DNA from: Verrucomicrobiales bacterium
GTDB taxonomy: Bacteria; Verrucomicrobiota; Verrucomicrobiia; Verrucomicrobiales; DEV007
Assembly (NCBI GenBank): GCA_002708885.1
Contig: PAPL01000082.1
Coordinates: 1-25,417, forward strand
DNA: 25,417 bases
Direction of reading: 5' to 3'
The notes under the pieces were generated by a model. It was not told where the DNA came from. It was given only the letters and a program-made list of their open reading frames with translations, and ran no database searches. The position numbers and the translations under genes were made by a program. Below, piece after piece: positions 8,175-16,333 of the stretch (position 1 is the stretch's first letter; every line of letters begins with the position of its first letter).

Positions 8175-10061
8175 ATGAGCACATACCGCACTTCCCCGGA
8201 TCCTAAACTGACCGGCATGCCCCCAGGCATTCCCTTCATCATCGGCAACGAGGCTGCCGAACGATTTAGTTTCTACGGCATGAAGACCATTTTGGCAGTC
8301 TTCATGACCAAGTATCTATGGCTCATGAATGACACTCCAGGACAGGCCATGGGCGAGGCTTCTGCTACTGAGAAGGTCCATCTCTTCACCTTCGCAGTTT
8401 ACATCACTCCTCTTCTCGGAGCCTTCATATCAGACTCTGTCTTTGGAAAGTACAAAACTATCATCCGTCTCTCCATTGTCTACTGTGCAGGCCACGCTGC
8501 GCTCGCGCTAATGGGGATTCAGGGTAATGCCGCAATCTGGTTTATTGTAGGACTGGTCCTTATATCGCTCGGTTCTGGAGGAATCAAACCCTGCGTTTCT
8601 GCCCACGTCGGCGACCAGTTTGGAAAATCCAACAGTCATCTCGTAACCCGGGTATTCAATTACTTTTACTGGTCCATCAACCTTGGTGCCTTCCTCTCCA
8701 CCATGCTCACCCCCTGGCTCCTAGAGTGGTACGGCCCTCACCTTGCATTCGGAGTACCCGGGGTGCTTATGGTCCTCGCTACCGTCGTGTTCTGGATGGG
8801 GCGTAATCGCTTCATCCACGTTCCCCCCGGAGGAAAGAAATTCCTCCGGGAAACCTTCAGCCCCGTCGGCCTCAAGGCCATGGCCAAGCTCTCTGTCCTC
8901 TTCCTCTTCGTCGCCATGTTCTGGGCTCTCTTCGACCAGACCGCTTCTCGATGGGTATTTCAGGCCAGGGAAATGGATCGAAACTTCCTCGGAGTAGAGT
9001 GGCTGGAATCACAGATCCAGGCGGTAAATCCGATCCTCATCCTTACTTTCATCCCCCTCTTCACCTTCCTAGTCTATCCGATGGTCGGAAAGGTGATAAA
9101 ATTGACCCCCCTGCGGAAAGTAGGCGCTGGACTGTTCCTCATGGGTGCTGCCTTCGTTCTCAGTTCCACCATTCAGGAGTGGATTGACGCCGGCCAGCGT
9201 CCCAATATCGGTTGGCAAATCCTTGCCTACATTATGCTAACCGCCGCCGAGATCCTTGTCTCCATCGTTGCCCTCGAGTTCTCATATACACAGGCACCCC
9301 GCACAATGAAATCGATGATCCTCGGTCTCTTCCTTGCTGCCGTAGCACTCGGAAATCTCTTCACGGCAGGCGTGAATCACTACATCCAGATTCCGGAACC
9401 TGGAAAAACAGTCCAAAAGCAATTGGAAATGGCAGCGGGTAAGGATCACAAAGTAACTGCCTCAGAAAAGCACCCAGGCGCCGATGGGATAATTGGAACA
9501 GACGACGACCTTGTCTATTCCCTTAAGTTTGGTAGGCAAACAAAGGTCGCAATCCCGAGTAGATCCTCACTCGAGGCAGCAGCCTCAATAATCGAGTCCT
9601 GGTCGCGGGCAAATGGCTCCATATTACCTCGTCCCGAAGAGGGTTCCAGGGAACTTGAAGGGCTGAAGGACGAGTGGGGGAACGCTTTCCGTTACCATCT
9701 TGAGAACAGCCAGAGCGCACGCATTACAAGCAATGGTCCAGACAAAGAGGAGCAGACGCAATGGGACGTAGGAATTCGCGTCAAACTTAAGAAGCAACAA
9801 AAGAAACAGGCAAAATCCTGGACGCAATCCCTGCGCCCCGACCGCCCATGGCTTGAACGCCGCAAGGAAAAGCTTGGATATAAAGACGAACTAGATGAGG
9901 AAGAGGCAAAAGAATTTCATCGCACATTCTTCGCCGGCGGTGGAGAACGCCTTGAAGGTGCCCACTACTACTGGTTCTTCACCATCCTGATGTTCATCAC
10001 CGCCCTTCTCTTCATTCCCTACGCCTGGCTCTATAGGGGGGAAACCATCCTGCAAGAGTAG
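8175..10061 (+). CDS. POT-family proton-dependent peptide transporter with a pseudopilin-like insert
   Basis: This is a proton-coupled oligopeptide transporter (POT/PTR2, MFS superfamily) in the inner membrane. The ExxERF motif (E26-A-A-E-R-F) and FSFYGM in TM1 couple proton and peptide binding. FNYFYWSINLGAFLST (161-176) is the second PTR2 signature. At 628 aa it exceeds the ~450-500 aa of typical bacterial members. The excess lies at about residues 405-595, just before the last helix (598-620). Within it, two segments (GADGIIGTDDD near 435-445, and DEWGNAFRYH to SNGPDKEEQTQWD near 499-531) resemble the C-terminal domain of type II secretion pseudopilin GspG. Codon use is richer in G/C at third positions than in flanking genes. 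Start is the ATG at 8175, 114 bp after the ABC permease. Confidence 0.9.
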   Translation: MSTYRTSPDPKLTGMPPGIPFIIGNEAAERFSFYGMKTILAVFMTKYLWLMNDTPGQAMGEASATEKVHLFTFAVYITPLLGAFISDSVFGKYKTIIRLSIVYCAGHAALALMGIQGNAAIWFIVGLVLISLGSGGIKPCVSAHVGDQFGKSNSHLVTRVFNYFYWSINLGAFLSTMLTPWLLEWYGPHLAFGVPGVLMVLATVVFWMGRNRFIHVPPGGKKFLRETFSPVGLKAMAKLSVLFLFVAMFWALFDQTASRWVFQAREMDRNFLGVEWLESQIQAVNPILILTFIPLFTFLVYPMVGKVIKLTPLRKVGAGLFLMGAAFVLSSTIQEWIDAGQRPNIGWQILAYIMLTAAEILVSIVALEFSYTQAPRTMKSMILGLFLAAVALGNLFTAGVNHYIQIPEPGKTVQKQLEMAAGKDHKVTASEKHPGADGIIGTDDDLVYSLKFGRQTKVAIPSRSSLEAAASIIESWSRANGSILPRPEEGSRELEGLKDEWGNAFRYHLENSQSARITSNGPDKEEQTQWDVGIRVKLKKQQKKQAKSWTQSLRPDRPWLERRKEKLGYKDELDEEEAKEFHRTFFAGGGERLEGAHYYWFFTILMFITALLFIPYAWLYRGETILQE

Positions 10062-10155
10062 AACGGGTAGGAAGAGAAAAGTTCAGGACATAAAACGTCT
10101 TCCCGAAAGAAAGGCCTGTGAAATTTTCAGGTAATTGAAAGACCAGAAAATCGGC

Positions 10156-11301
10156 CTACTCAATCCCATATATAGCATCAACCAAATCTAAGACCTTTGG
10201 ACCAGGAAGTACTCCATAATTCATCTGATTCATTGTGTATGCAAATGACAAGCCATTCTCTGGATCAGCAAAAGCATGAGAACCGCCTGCTCCAGGATGA
10301 CCAAATGCATGAATAGAATTCCCAAAAATTCTGCGTCGGTTAAGATCATTTCTATCCTTCATGAATCCAGCAGAAAATGCGTTTTCTATGCAAAGCACCT
10401 TATCAAATCCTGAAACTAATGGCTCTCCCATTAAAGTAATTGCGCTTCTCGAAATGATCCTATTCCCATTCCATTCCCCACCATTGACGAGCATTGAATA
10501 AAATTGGGCCAGTGCTCGGGCCGTACCGATTCCCCCCATTGCCGGCCAGCCCGCACTCCAGGCATTAGATAAATTCATTCCCGAAACGCCACCAACTCCA
10601 GTAGGAGATCCAAAAGCCTTATGTGTCAAAGATTCAGGATCCATGAAAGCCTTATAAAAAGCCTCCTCGCCGCCAGGGTTTGACATTTTCCCAGGATAAA
10701 GCGTAGCGACTCTAGAATAATATTTCTGAGGCAACCCTATCCAGAATTCCAAACCCATCGGAACAGCAAAATTCTCATCAAAATATTGACCTAAAGGCAT
10801 ACCCGCTAACCGCCTAACAATCTCATCCAACAAAAAACCAAAAATTCTGGCATGATAACCATGCCCTGACCCTATCTCCCATAAAGGAACCTGCATTTCG
10901 ATAGCCTTTATAACCTCCTTATAATTAAAAACGGAAACTTGTTCCTCCAGAGCGGGGATTCCGGCCCCATGCGTGAGCACGTCCTTAAAATTAATCTTTT
11001 CTTTTCCTGATTGTCTGAATTCAGGCCATATCTCAACGATTGGCACATCAAGTGAAAGACTTTGCTCGTCCAATATTTTTAATACACAAGCAGAAGCAAG
11101 ACCTTTAGTCGCTGACCAAACAGGTACTAATGTAGTATCATCCCACGGCCTAACACGATCCCTATCACAATAGCCATCAGCTAAGGATATAATTTCCCTT
11201 CCATCAATCCACACAGAAACTGAAGCGCCGAGCTCTTCTCCTTTCTCAAAGTTTAATTGAAAGATCCGATCGATCTTTCCCGATAGGCCTAGAACATCCA
11301 T
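10156..11301 (-). CDS. Serine hydrolase, class C beta-lactamase fold (family VIII esterase-like)
   Basis: This is a DD-peptidase or beta-lactamase-fold serine hydrolase of 381 aa. The nucleophile motif SxxK is S63-A-T-K66 (VPVWSATKGLAS). The second-motif tyrosine is probably in GSGHGYHARIFGF, and the third-motif region is FGHPGAGGSHAFADPE near the C-terminus, where family VIII esterases and EstB-like proteins carry a Gly/His motif instead of KTG. This suggests esterase or transesterase activity rather than antibiotic resistance. No signal peptide is seen, so it is probably cytoplasmic. It lies 20 bp after the small TPR gene and is likely co-transcribed. The substrate is unknown. The family assignment is firm; the claim of esterase activity is inference. 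Confidence 0.9.
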   Translation of the reverse strand: MDVLGLSGKIDRIFQLNFEKGEELGASVSVWIDGREIISLADGYCDRDRVRPWDDTTLVPVWSATKGLASACVLKILDEQSLSLDVPIVEIWPEFRQSGKEKINFKDVLTHGAGIPALEEQVSVFNYKEVIKAIEMQVPLWEIGSGHGYHARIFGFLLDEIVRRLAGMPLGQYFDENFAVPMGLEFWIGLPQKYYSRVATLYPGKMSNPGGEEAFYKAFMDPESLTHKAFGSPTGVGGVSGMNLSNAWSAGWPAMGGIGTARALAQFYSMLVNGGEWNGNRIISRSAITLMGEPLVSGFDKVLCIENAFSAGFMKDRNDLNRRRIFGNSIHAFGHPGAGGSHAFADPENGLSFAYTMNQMNYGVLPGPKVLDLVDAIYGIE

Positions 11302-11321
11302 GCGCGAGTTGATGCCTCGAA

Positions 11322-11813
11322 TTAAAACGAATCCTTGAGCGCAGCTAGGTCAGGATCTTTGCGAGCCACATCCAATAAACTCTGGTCAAGGTCGAATGAT
11401 TTTCTCAGGCAATCAAAAGCAGTATCAACATCACCAATCACAGCCTGATAGCACCCTTTATTATAAAAATATATGGCATCTTTCCTTACAGATTCCGGCG
11501 CTTCCTCTAGCAACGCAAGAGCCTCGTCTGTCCGTTTCATTTCATGGAGACAATATGCTCCCTGAATGAACCCTGCTCCACTCTGTGGCTCCATCCGTTG
11601 TAGCTCTTCACTCAAGACATAAGCCTCTTCCCATTTGCGCTCCTTGAGCAACAAAAGAATTTTCATCTGCAAAATTGATGGAGTCAGAGGAAAAGATTTT
11701 TCAACTTCCTGCAATTCGCACCACGCATCATCATACATTTCCAATTCGTAATAGCCACGAACGGCCTGCAACCGCAACTCACTGTTTGAAGAAGGATCAT
11801 TAAGGTAAGACAT
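11322..11813 (-). CDS. Small TPR-repeat protein
   Basis: A cytoplasmic protein of about 163 aa made of helical repeats that resemble tetratricopeptide repeats. Examples are LQAVRGYYELEMYDDAWCEL, LLLLKERKWEEAYVLSEEL and GAYCLHEMKRTDEALALLEE, each with the small-residue/Tyr-Ala spacing of TPRs. The C-terminus ends LDVARKDPDLAALKDSF, as in many TPR proteins. Start: the ATG at 11813 follows a TTG at 11816; an in-frame TAA lies within the upstream tandem repeat, so no longer form is possible. No clear ribosome binding site is visible. It sits between a secreted TPR protein and the serine hydrolase on the same strand. Its partners are unknown; TPRs mediate protein-protein contacts. Confidence 0.8.
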   Translation of the reverse strand: MSYLNDPSSNSELRLQAVRGYYELEMYDDAWCELQEVEKSFPLTPSILQMKILLLLKERKWEEAYVLSEELQRMEPQSGAGFIQGAYCLHEMKRTDEALALLEEAPESVRKDAIYFYNKGCYQAVIGDVDTAFDCLRKSFDLDQSLLDVARKDPDLAALKDSF

Positions 11814-11820
11814 CAAAGCG

Positions 11821-11848
11821 AAATTCTTATCGGTAAATTCTTATCGGT
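11821..11848 (+). repeat. 14-bp perfect tandem duplication before the small TPR gene
   Basis: The unit AAATTCTTATCGGT occurs twice back to back, 8 bases upstream of the ATG of the small TPR gene. It places an in-frame stop codon ahead of that gene and looks like a recent slippage duplication in the leader. No function is implied. Confidence 0.85.
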
Positions 11849-11897
11849 AACAAACGGTTGATCCGGATTCCTACATGGTCAAGCCCAAGAACTAATT

Positions 11898-12854
11898 TTA
11901 CTCATCATCAGTAGATCCAAGAACCTGCAAATTTTTCCGAATCTGCTGATTTCCTGGATCAATACTCAATGCACGCTCCCAGGCCATTTTGGCCTGATCT
12001 TTTTTACCCTGTCTAATTAGAGCAAGCCCCAGATTAGACCATCCCAAAGCTGAATTTGAGTTCATCTTGACTGCGGTCTCACAAAACTTTTGTGCTGACT
12101 TCGAATTTTCCTTTTGCAAGTAAACATATCCCAAGTTCAAGTGAATCAGGTAATCGGCTCCGTCAATCTTTGTCGCCTCTTTCAAAATAGTTTCCGCATC
12201 ATCTAATTTCTTCATCTTAATGAGAAGTGATCCCAAACTGGAATAGGCAGACAAATCAGAAGGATTTGCTCTTATTGAAGATTTATAAACTTTTATCGCT
12301 TCCTCAAATTCACCCCGGCTTTCATGTTGCTTGGCTCTCATCAAAGGGTGCAGTTCCGATGAAATTTCATGATTTTTAAATTTCTCCAATATCCTTTTGG
12401 CTCCATCAGAATCACCTGCCGCGCTGAGCGCTGATGCATAATTACTTGCCACATGGAACGATTCGGGATCGATTCTGTGAGCCTCTTTCAGAGCTCCAAG
12501 AGCCAAATCATTTTTTCCTAATTCAATGTAACTCGCACCTAAATTTGAAAGGCTATCAACGAATTTTGGATTTGCTTTAATTGCTCCCTTGTACCATTTC
12601 ACTGCCTGCTCATGGAATCCCTTGCTCCCATAGATGTAACCTATATTGTGATATGAATGAAAATGGCTAGGGTCAGTTTTAATCGCTTTTTTATACCAAC
12701 TGATTGCTTCTTTGAAATTCCCTGAATCCTGCTCCGCTTTACCACGGCTAAATTGCGATAAAGCTTCACTTCCAAAATCAAAAAGACCCTGAGCCTGGCC
12801 ATTGCCACAGCTCATCCATAGAAGAAAAAAGAAATTACAAGCAACTAATCGCAT
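11898..12854 (-). CDS. Secreted TPR-repeat protein
   Basis: A 318-aa protein with a Sec signal peptide (hydrophobic at about residues 3-15, likely cleavage after GQA near residue 21) and about seven canonical 34-residue TPR units. Typical helix pairs include AISWYKKAIKTDPSHFHSYH, AVKWYKGAIKANPKFVDSL, AIKVYKSSIRANPSDLSAYS and AKMAWERALSIDPGNQ. The first six units run to about residue 275 with a shorter, less regular stretch near 140-180. A Cys at residue 16 is preceded by WMS, a poor lipobox, so a soluble periplasmic protein is more likely than a lipoprotein. It is the first gene of a minus-strand group with the small TPR protein (about 84 bp downstream) and the serine hydrolase. Role is probably as a scaffold in the envelope; the partner is unknown. 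Confidence 0.88.
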   Translation of the reverse strand: MRLVACNFFFLLWMSCGNGQAQGLFDFGSEALSQFSRGKAEQDSGNFKEAISWYKKAIKTDPSHFHSYHNIGYIYGSKGFHEQAVKWYKGAIKANPKFVDSLSNLGASYIELGKNDLALGALKEAHRIDPESFHVASNYASALSAAGDSDGAKRILEKFKNHEISSELHPLMRAKQHESRGEFEEAIKVYKSSIRANPSDLSAYSSLGSLLIKMKKLDDAETILKEATKIDGADYLIHLNLGYVYLQKENSKSAQKFCETAVKMNSNSALGWSNLGLALIRQGKKDQAKMAWERALSIDPGNQQIRKNLQVLGSTDDE

Positions 12855-12995
12855 AATTTATAAAGTCCTTACTTATGAGATGAGATTCATAAATTGTATT
12901 TATATAGAGGCTCATTACAGAAAAATAACAATAAATAAACCATCAAAAACATCATTGCATTAGACAATTGCTCTAGTTCCACGAAATTAATTAAA

Positions 12996-13946
12996 GTGAA
13001 TAAGGCCTTTGTTCTAGGTGCCGGGCTTGGTAGCCGGCTTCAAAAACTCACAGAAAAATTACCGAAACCCATGATTCCAGTGTTCGGTAAACCGCTCATC
13101 GAATATGCATTTGACCATCTCAATGGACTAGGAATTAACCAGTTCATTGTCAATACACATCACTGCGCTAAGGCATATACTGATCATTTCAAAAATAATC
13201 ATTACAAAAAAACACCCATCACGTTTACACATGAACCAGTGCTCCTTGATACTGGAGGAGGGATTGATAATGTATCTGAATTATTATCATCTGAAAGGTT
13301 CCTTGTATATAACGGAGACATTTTGACCGATCTTCCAATAAGTAATCTTACCAAACATCACAGCAATAATAAAAATATAGTCACCCTTGCATTACGCACA
13401 AAAGGGGAAGGAAAACACATTGCACTAAACTCAGAATCAGGGAAAGTTACTGACATAAGGAATCTGCTTCACAGTGGCGATATAGGAACTTACCAGTTCA
13501 CAGGAATCTATGCATGTGATCCACAATTCCTTAGCTACCTTCAACACAAAGAAAAACACTCAGTGATCCCAGTGTTCTTAAAACTAATTCAAGAAAAATT
13601 GTTAGGAGGTGTCGTCATTGATGACGGCAAATGGTGGGACTTGGGGAACCGGTCGAATTACCTTGATGCACATCAAATTTTAGCAAAATCGAAATTTCCA
13701 GATTATCTTAAAAGAGCCAAAACTGATTGGAGAAAGAACCATTCCGAACAAAGTCACATCGCTACTAATGCCAAAATTGATAAGTCCTCATACATTGGGG
13801 AAGGCGCCACAATCGGTTCGGGAGCCAATATAATCAACAGTATCATATGGCCAAACAGCGAAGTGGCTCCTGACTCTCAATTAGTACGTTGCATTGTCAG
13901 ACATGGACAAATTGCTAAAGGAAAACTCGAAAATATCGATATATAG
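12996..13946 (+). CDS. murU: Sugar-1-phosphate nucleotidyltransferase, MurU-like
   Basis: This enzyme transfers a nucleotide from an NTP onto a sugar 1-phosphate. The N-terminal Rossmann-like domain (1-225) has LGAGLGSRLQKLTEKLPKPM (residues 7-26), the nucleotidyltransferase signature, then LDTGGGIDNV and YNGDILTDLP, which carries the metal-binding Asp, and KWWDLGN. The LDTGGG form matches MurU, which makes UDP-MurNAc from MurNAc 1-phosphate. A C-terminal extension (about 245-316) contains hexapeptide-like left-handed helix turns (ATNAKIDKSSYIGEGATIGS), as in mannose-1-phosphate guanylyltransferases, so another sugar is possible. The partner kinase gene starts 28 bp downstream, which supports the MurU/AmgK reading. 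The start is GTG at 12996, which gives the canonical N-terminus; no ATG is available nearby. Confidence 0.75.
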   Translation: MNKAFVLGAGLGSRLQKLTEKLPKPMIPVFGKPLIEYAFDHLNGLGINQFIVNTHHCAKAYTDHFKNNHYKKTPITFTHEPVLLDTGGGIDNVSELLSSERFLVYNGDILTDLPISNLTKHHSNNKNIVTLALRTKGEGKHIALNSESGKVTDIRNLLHSGDIGTYQFTGIYACDPQFLSYLQHKEKHSVIPVFLKLIQEKLLGGVVIDDGKWWDLGNRSNYLDAHQILAKSKFPDYLKRAKTDWRKNHSEQSHIATNAKIDKSSYIGEGATIGSGANIINSIIWPNSEVAPDSQLVRCIVRHGQIAKGKLENIDI

Positions 13947-13974
13947 TCTTATAATTAACTACCGTTAAATCCTA

Positions 13975-14955
13975 ATGTCTGATGATCTGATTAAAGCCAC
14001 CGCAAAGGCACTTCCCAATACTGATCTCAAGGAAGCCACTTGTGAACCAATAAGTTTAGGTGGATCGGATCGTAGCTATTACCGTATTAATCTCAATAAT
14101 GATCAGAGTCTTATTGTGATGGAATATACGACCGATAGACCTGATAACGCTAAATTTGCAGCGGCAACATACACACTCAAAAGACTAGGCGTAGCGACTC
14201 CAGAAATCCTAAGTCATGATTCAAAAAAACAGTTCATTTGGATGGAGGACCTAGGAACTCAACACTTGTGGGATCACCGTGATACAAAATGGGATGAACG
14301 ATCAGCCCTATATATATCTGTAATAGATGAGTCCAGAAAATTTCATGCTGGAAATGAACAAACACTAAAGAAAGAAGAATTGACGCAACTAGAACCTTCC
14401 TTTGATGAAAGCTTATACAAATGGGAGCAAGATTACTTCTTTGATCATTTTCTTTCTTATTATTCAAGGCGGGCCCCTTCTTACCAAAATTCTTTAAGAG
14501 AAGAAGAAGAATTTAAACGATTAATTGAATTGTTAACTGGTCCTGAAAAAACACTCATACACCGCGACCTTCAGTCACAAAATATACTATTAAAGAAAAA
14601 CAAACCTCACTTCATAGATTATCAAGGTCTGAGGCTAGGTCTTCGTGAATATGACATTGCCTCACTCCTCTATGATCCATATGTAAGTTTTACAAAAAAA
14701 CAGCGAGCCGAATTGGCTGAATACGCTTTTGAGGGAGAAGAACGATCTGAATGGAAACCTATTTTTATGGGCTGTGCGATCCAAAGATTAATGCAGGCAC
14801 TAGGAGCATATTCAAAATTAGGCAATCAACTCGGAAAAACTGAATTTCTAAACTATATACCCCAAGCATTAGACAATTTACGTGAGATACTAAGTGAAGA
14901 AAACATTCTACCAAGGCTTGAGCCTTATCTGAGTGATGAAGCTCTAGAGTTTTGA
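13975..14955 (+). CDS. amgK: Aminoglycoside-phosphotransferase-fold sugar kinase, AmgK-like
   Basis: This is an APH/choline-kinase-fold kinase of 326 aa, predicted to phosphorylate the anomeric carbon of N-acetylmuramate or N-acetylglucosamine. GGSDRSYYRI (29-38) is the glycine-rich loop typical of AmgK, followed by VMEY. The catalytic loop is H196-R-D-L-Q-S-Q-N203, with the metal-binding Asp at F213-I-D215-Y-Q, then REYDIASLLYDPY, as in AmgK proteins. In Pseudomonas and related bacteria AmgK and MurU work in sequence to rebuild UDP-MurNAc from recycled wall sugar, bypassing fosfomycin-sensitive synthesis. The gene sits directly between the MurU-like gene and a GlgE-like gene, 17 bp before the latter. 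Maltokinases of the GlgE pathway share the same fold, so that alternative deserves mention given the next gene. Confidence 0.75.
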   Translation: MSDDLIKATAKALPNTDLKEATCEPISLGGSDRSYYRINLNNDQSLIVMEYTTDRPDNAKFAAATYTLKRLGVATPEILSHDSKKQFIWMEDLGTQHLWDHRDTKWDERSALYISVIDESRKFHAGNEQTLKKEELTQLEPSFDESLYKWEQDYFFDHFLSYYSRRAPSYQNSLREEEEFKRLIELLTGPEKTLIHRDLQSQNILLKKNKPHFIDYQGLRLGLREYDIASLLYDPYVSFTKKQRAELAEYAFEGEERSEWKPIFMGCAIQRLMQALGAYSKLGNQLGKTEFLNYIPQALDNLREILSEENILPRLEPYLSDEALEF

Positions 14956-14972
14956 AAGAAGTTAAATAGAAA

Positions 14973-16313
14973 ATGCTCCAGGCATTCCAAAGAACGCCTC
15001 AAGAAAACCTACCGATCCAGCCGCTCCCAATCTTAGCAGTTGCCGATCAAGGTTCTAACTTCGACATATTCGAAACTGATCCAATTACTGATGCACACCC
15101 TGATGTGAGTCCCGCTGAAGAACCATTTTCAGTGATCGTTCACGCTTACGGTCATCCTGAAAATGCCGTCATCAGGGGAATGATTCGATGGAGGCCTGCT
15201 GATATCAATTCTTGGAACGAGGAGCCTTTAAATCAGATAGAAGATCAAAAATGGACAGGGACATGGACTCCGCCTTGCCCGGGAAACTATGAATGGAAAG
15301 TCGAACTATGGAATGAAAATGAGCCATATAAATCTCAAGAACAGGACCAAACAAAAAATGTTCGCACACTAAGAGCTGAAAGATCAGACTTGATAGGAGC
15401 TAACTGGTTCCAATTATCAAAATCATCACTATCTGAAACAAATACTTTTCCGGAAGCAAATGCGTCGGATGTTTTTTTGTTACCTCCCATATTCCCTATA
15501 GGTAATGACAAATTAATTGGAAGTAATGGACTCGGGCATTACAGCATCGATAAAGAAATTGGAGACCCCATAACCTTTGGCAAGTTTGCCGCTGATGCTT
15601 CATCCAGAGGAATTATAATGGCAATGACATTGCCGATCCAATGCTCAGTCACTCATCCATTTCGAATAAAAGAACCCTCTCTATTTTCTGAAAAAGGGAT
15701 ACCCGACCTGATTAGTGAAGGTTGGCAGAAAAGAAGGGACAAATGGGAATCTATTTTCCGGTACTGGATAGTTCAGGGGATAGAAATATTCAAAGTACTA
15801 GAAATTACTCAGCTACCCCTATCATTCTGGAATGATTTAATCCATTCGTTACGTAAAGACTTCCCCTACATTTGCTTCATCACTAATGAAAAATTAACAG
15901 ACGAAGAGCACCAGAAAATGCTAAGTGTTGGATTCTCCGATCATAATAAATTATTAGCCCCACAAAAAACGAATCAACAATCAGGCCTGTCATCAAAAGG
16001 GCCAGATAAAAGATTATCTTCTGTAGAAAAACCCTCAATAAATTGCCGAAGCTCCGACCCCCAACTTAATGTTTCATTAGAAAAGATAGGTGATAAAAAT
16101 TTACTGCTAACAATAGACAACATGGACCCTTCAATAAAAAGATCGACAGAAATACATATTGAAGATTCAGGTGAAGATAATATAAGGGACGAAAGTATCT
16201 ATTACCTGCAGGATCTGGCTGACGGTAGAACCTATCGCTGGCAAGGCAAAAATAATCATATCATGTTAAAAGCTGGTGAATTGGAAAAGAAATTCCTAAT
16301 CAAACTCAATTAG
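14973..16313 (+). CDS. Shortened, catalytically dead GlgE (GH13_3 maltosyltransferase) homologue
   Basis: The 446-aa protein follows the domain order of GlgE, the alpha-1,4-glucan:maltose-1-phosphate maltosyltransferase (usually ~650-700 aa). Residues ~50-117 match its N-terminal immunoglobulin-like domain (RGMIRWRP, then WTGTWTPPCPGNYEWKVELW). Residues ~165-325 match the first half of the GH13 barrel (DVFLLPPIFPIG, GHYSIDKEIGDP, IQCSVTHPF, YWIVQGIEIFKV, SVGFS). Residues ~370-446 match the C-terminal beta domain (LADGRTYRWQGKNNHIML). The second half of the barrel (~200 aa) is gone, replaced by a ~45-residue polar linker. Active-site positions have changed: PPIHP to PPIFP, region I Asp to T219, the nucleophile VDNP Asp to L276, and the acid/base LAEAF Glu to N305. 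No signal peptide is seen. The alignment is from memory of the family. The intact frame argues for a retained non-catalytic role, for example in binding. Confidence 0.7.
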   Translation: MLQAFQRTPQENLPIQPLPILAVADQGSNFDIFETDPITDAHPDVSPAEEPFSVIVHAYGHPENAVIRGMIRWRPADINSWNEEPLNQIEDQKWTGTWTPPCPGNYEWKVELWNENEPYKSQEQDQTKNVRTLRAERSDLIGANWFQLSKSSLSETNTFPEANASDVFLLPPIFPIGNDKLIGSNGLGHYSIDKEIGDPITFGKFAADASSRGIIMAMTLPIQCSVTHPFRIKEPSLFSEKGIPDLISEGWQKRRDKWESIFRYWIVQGIEIFKVLEITQLPLSFWNDLIHSLRKDFPYICFITNEKLTDEEHQKMLSVGFSDHNKLLAPQKTNQQSGLSSKGPDKRLSSVEKPSINCRSSDPQLNVSLEKIGDKNLLLTIDNMDPSIKRSTEIHIEDSGEDNIRDESIYYLQDLADGRTYRWQGKNNHIMLKAGELEKKFLIKLN

Positions 16314-16333
16314 ATAATTATTCAGACTTTCAA

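Noticed and set aside
10100..10145. CCTG / CAGG inverted repeat after the POT gene, considered as a terminator
   Set aside because: The pairing is broken by mismatches and gives no stable stem with a T-run.
10156..11301. Antibiotic-resistance beta-lactamase
   Set aside because: The fold and SxxK motif fit, but there is no signal peptide and the C-terminal motif follows family VIII esterases instead of KTG.
12789..12854. Lipoprotein lipobox in the secreted TPR protein (Cys at residue 16)
   Set aside because: The preceding residues WMS do not fit the lipobox consensus, and a better signal peptidase I site follows at GQA.
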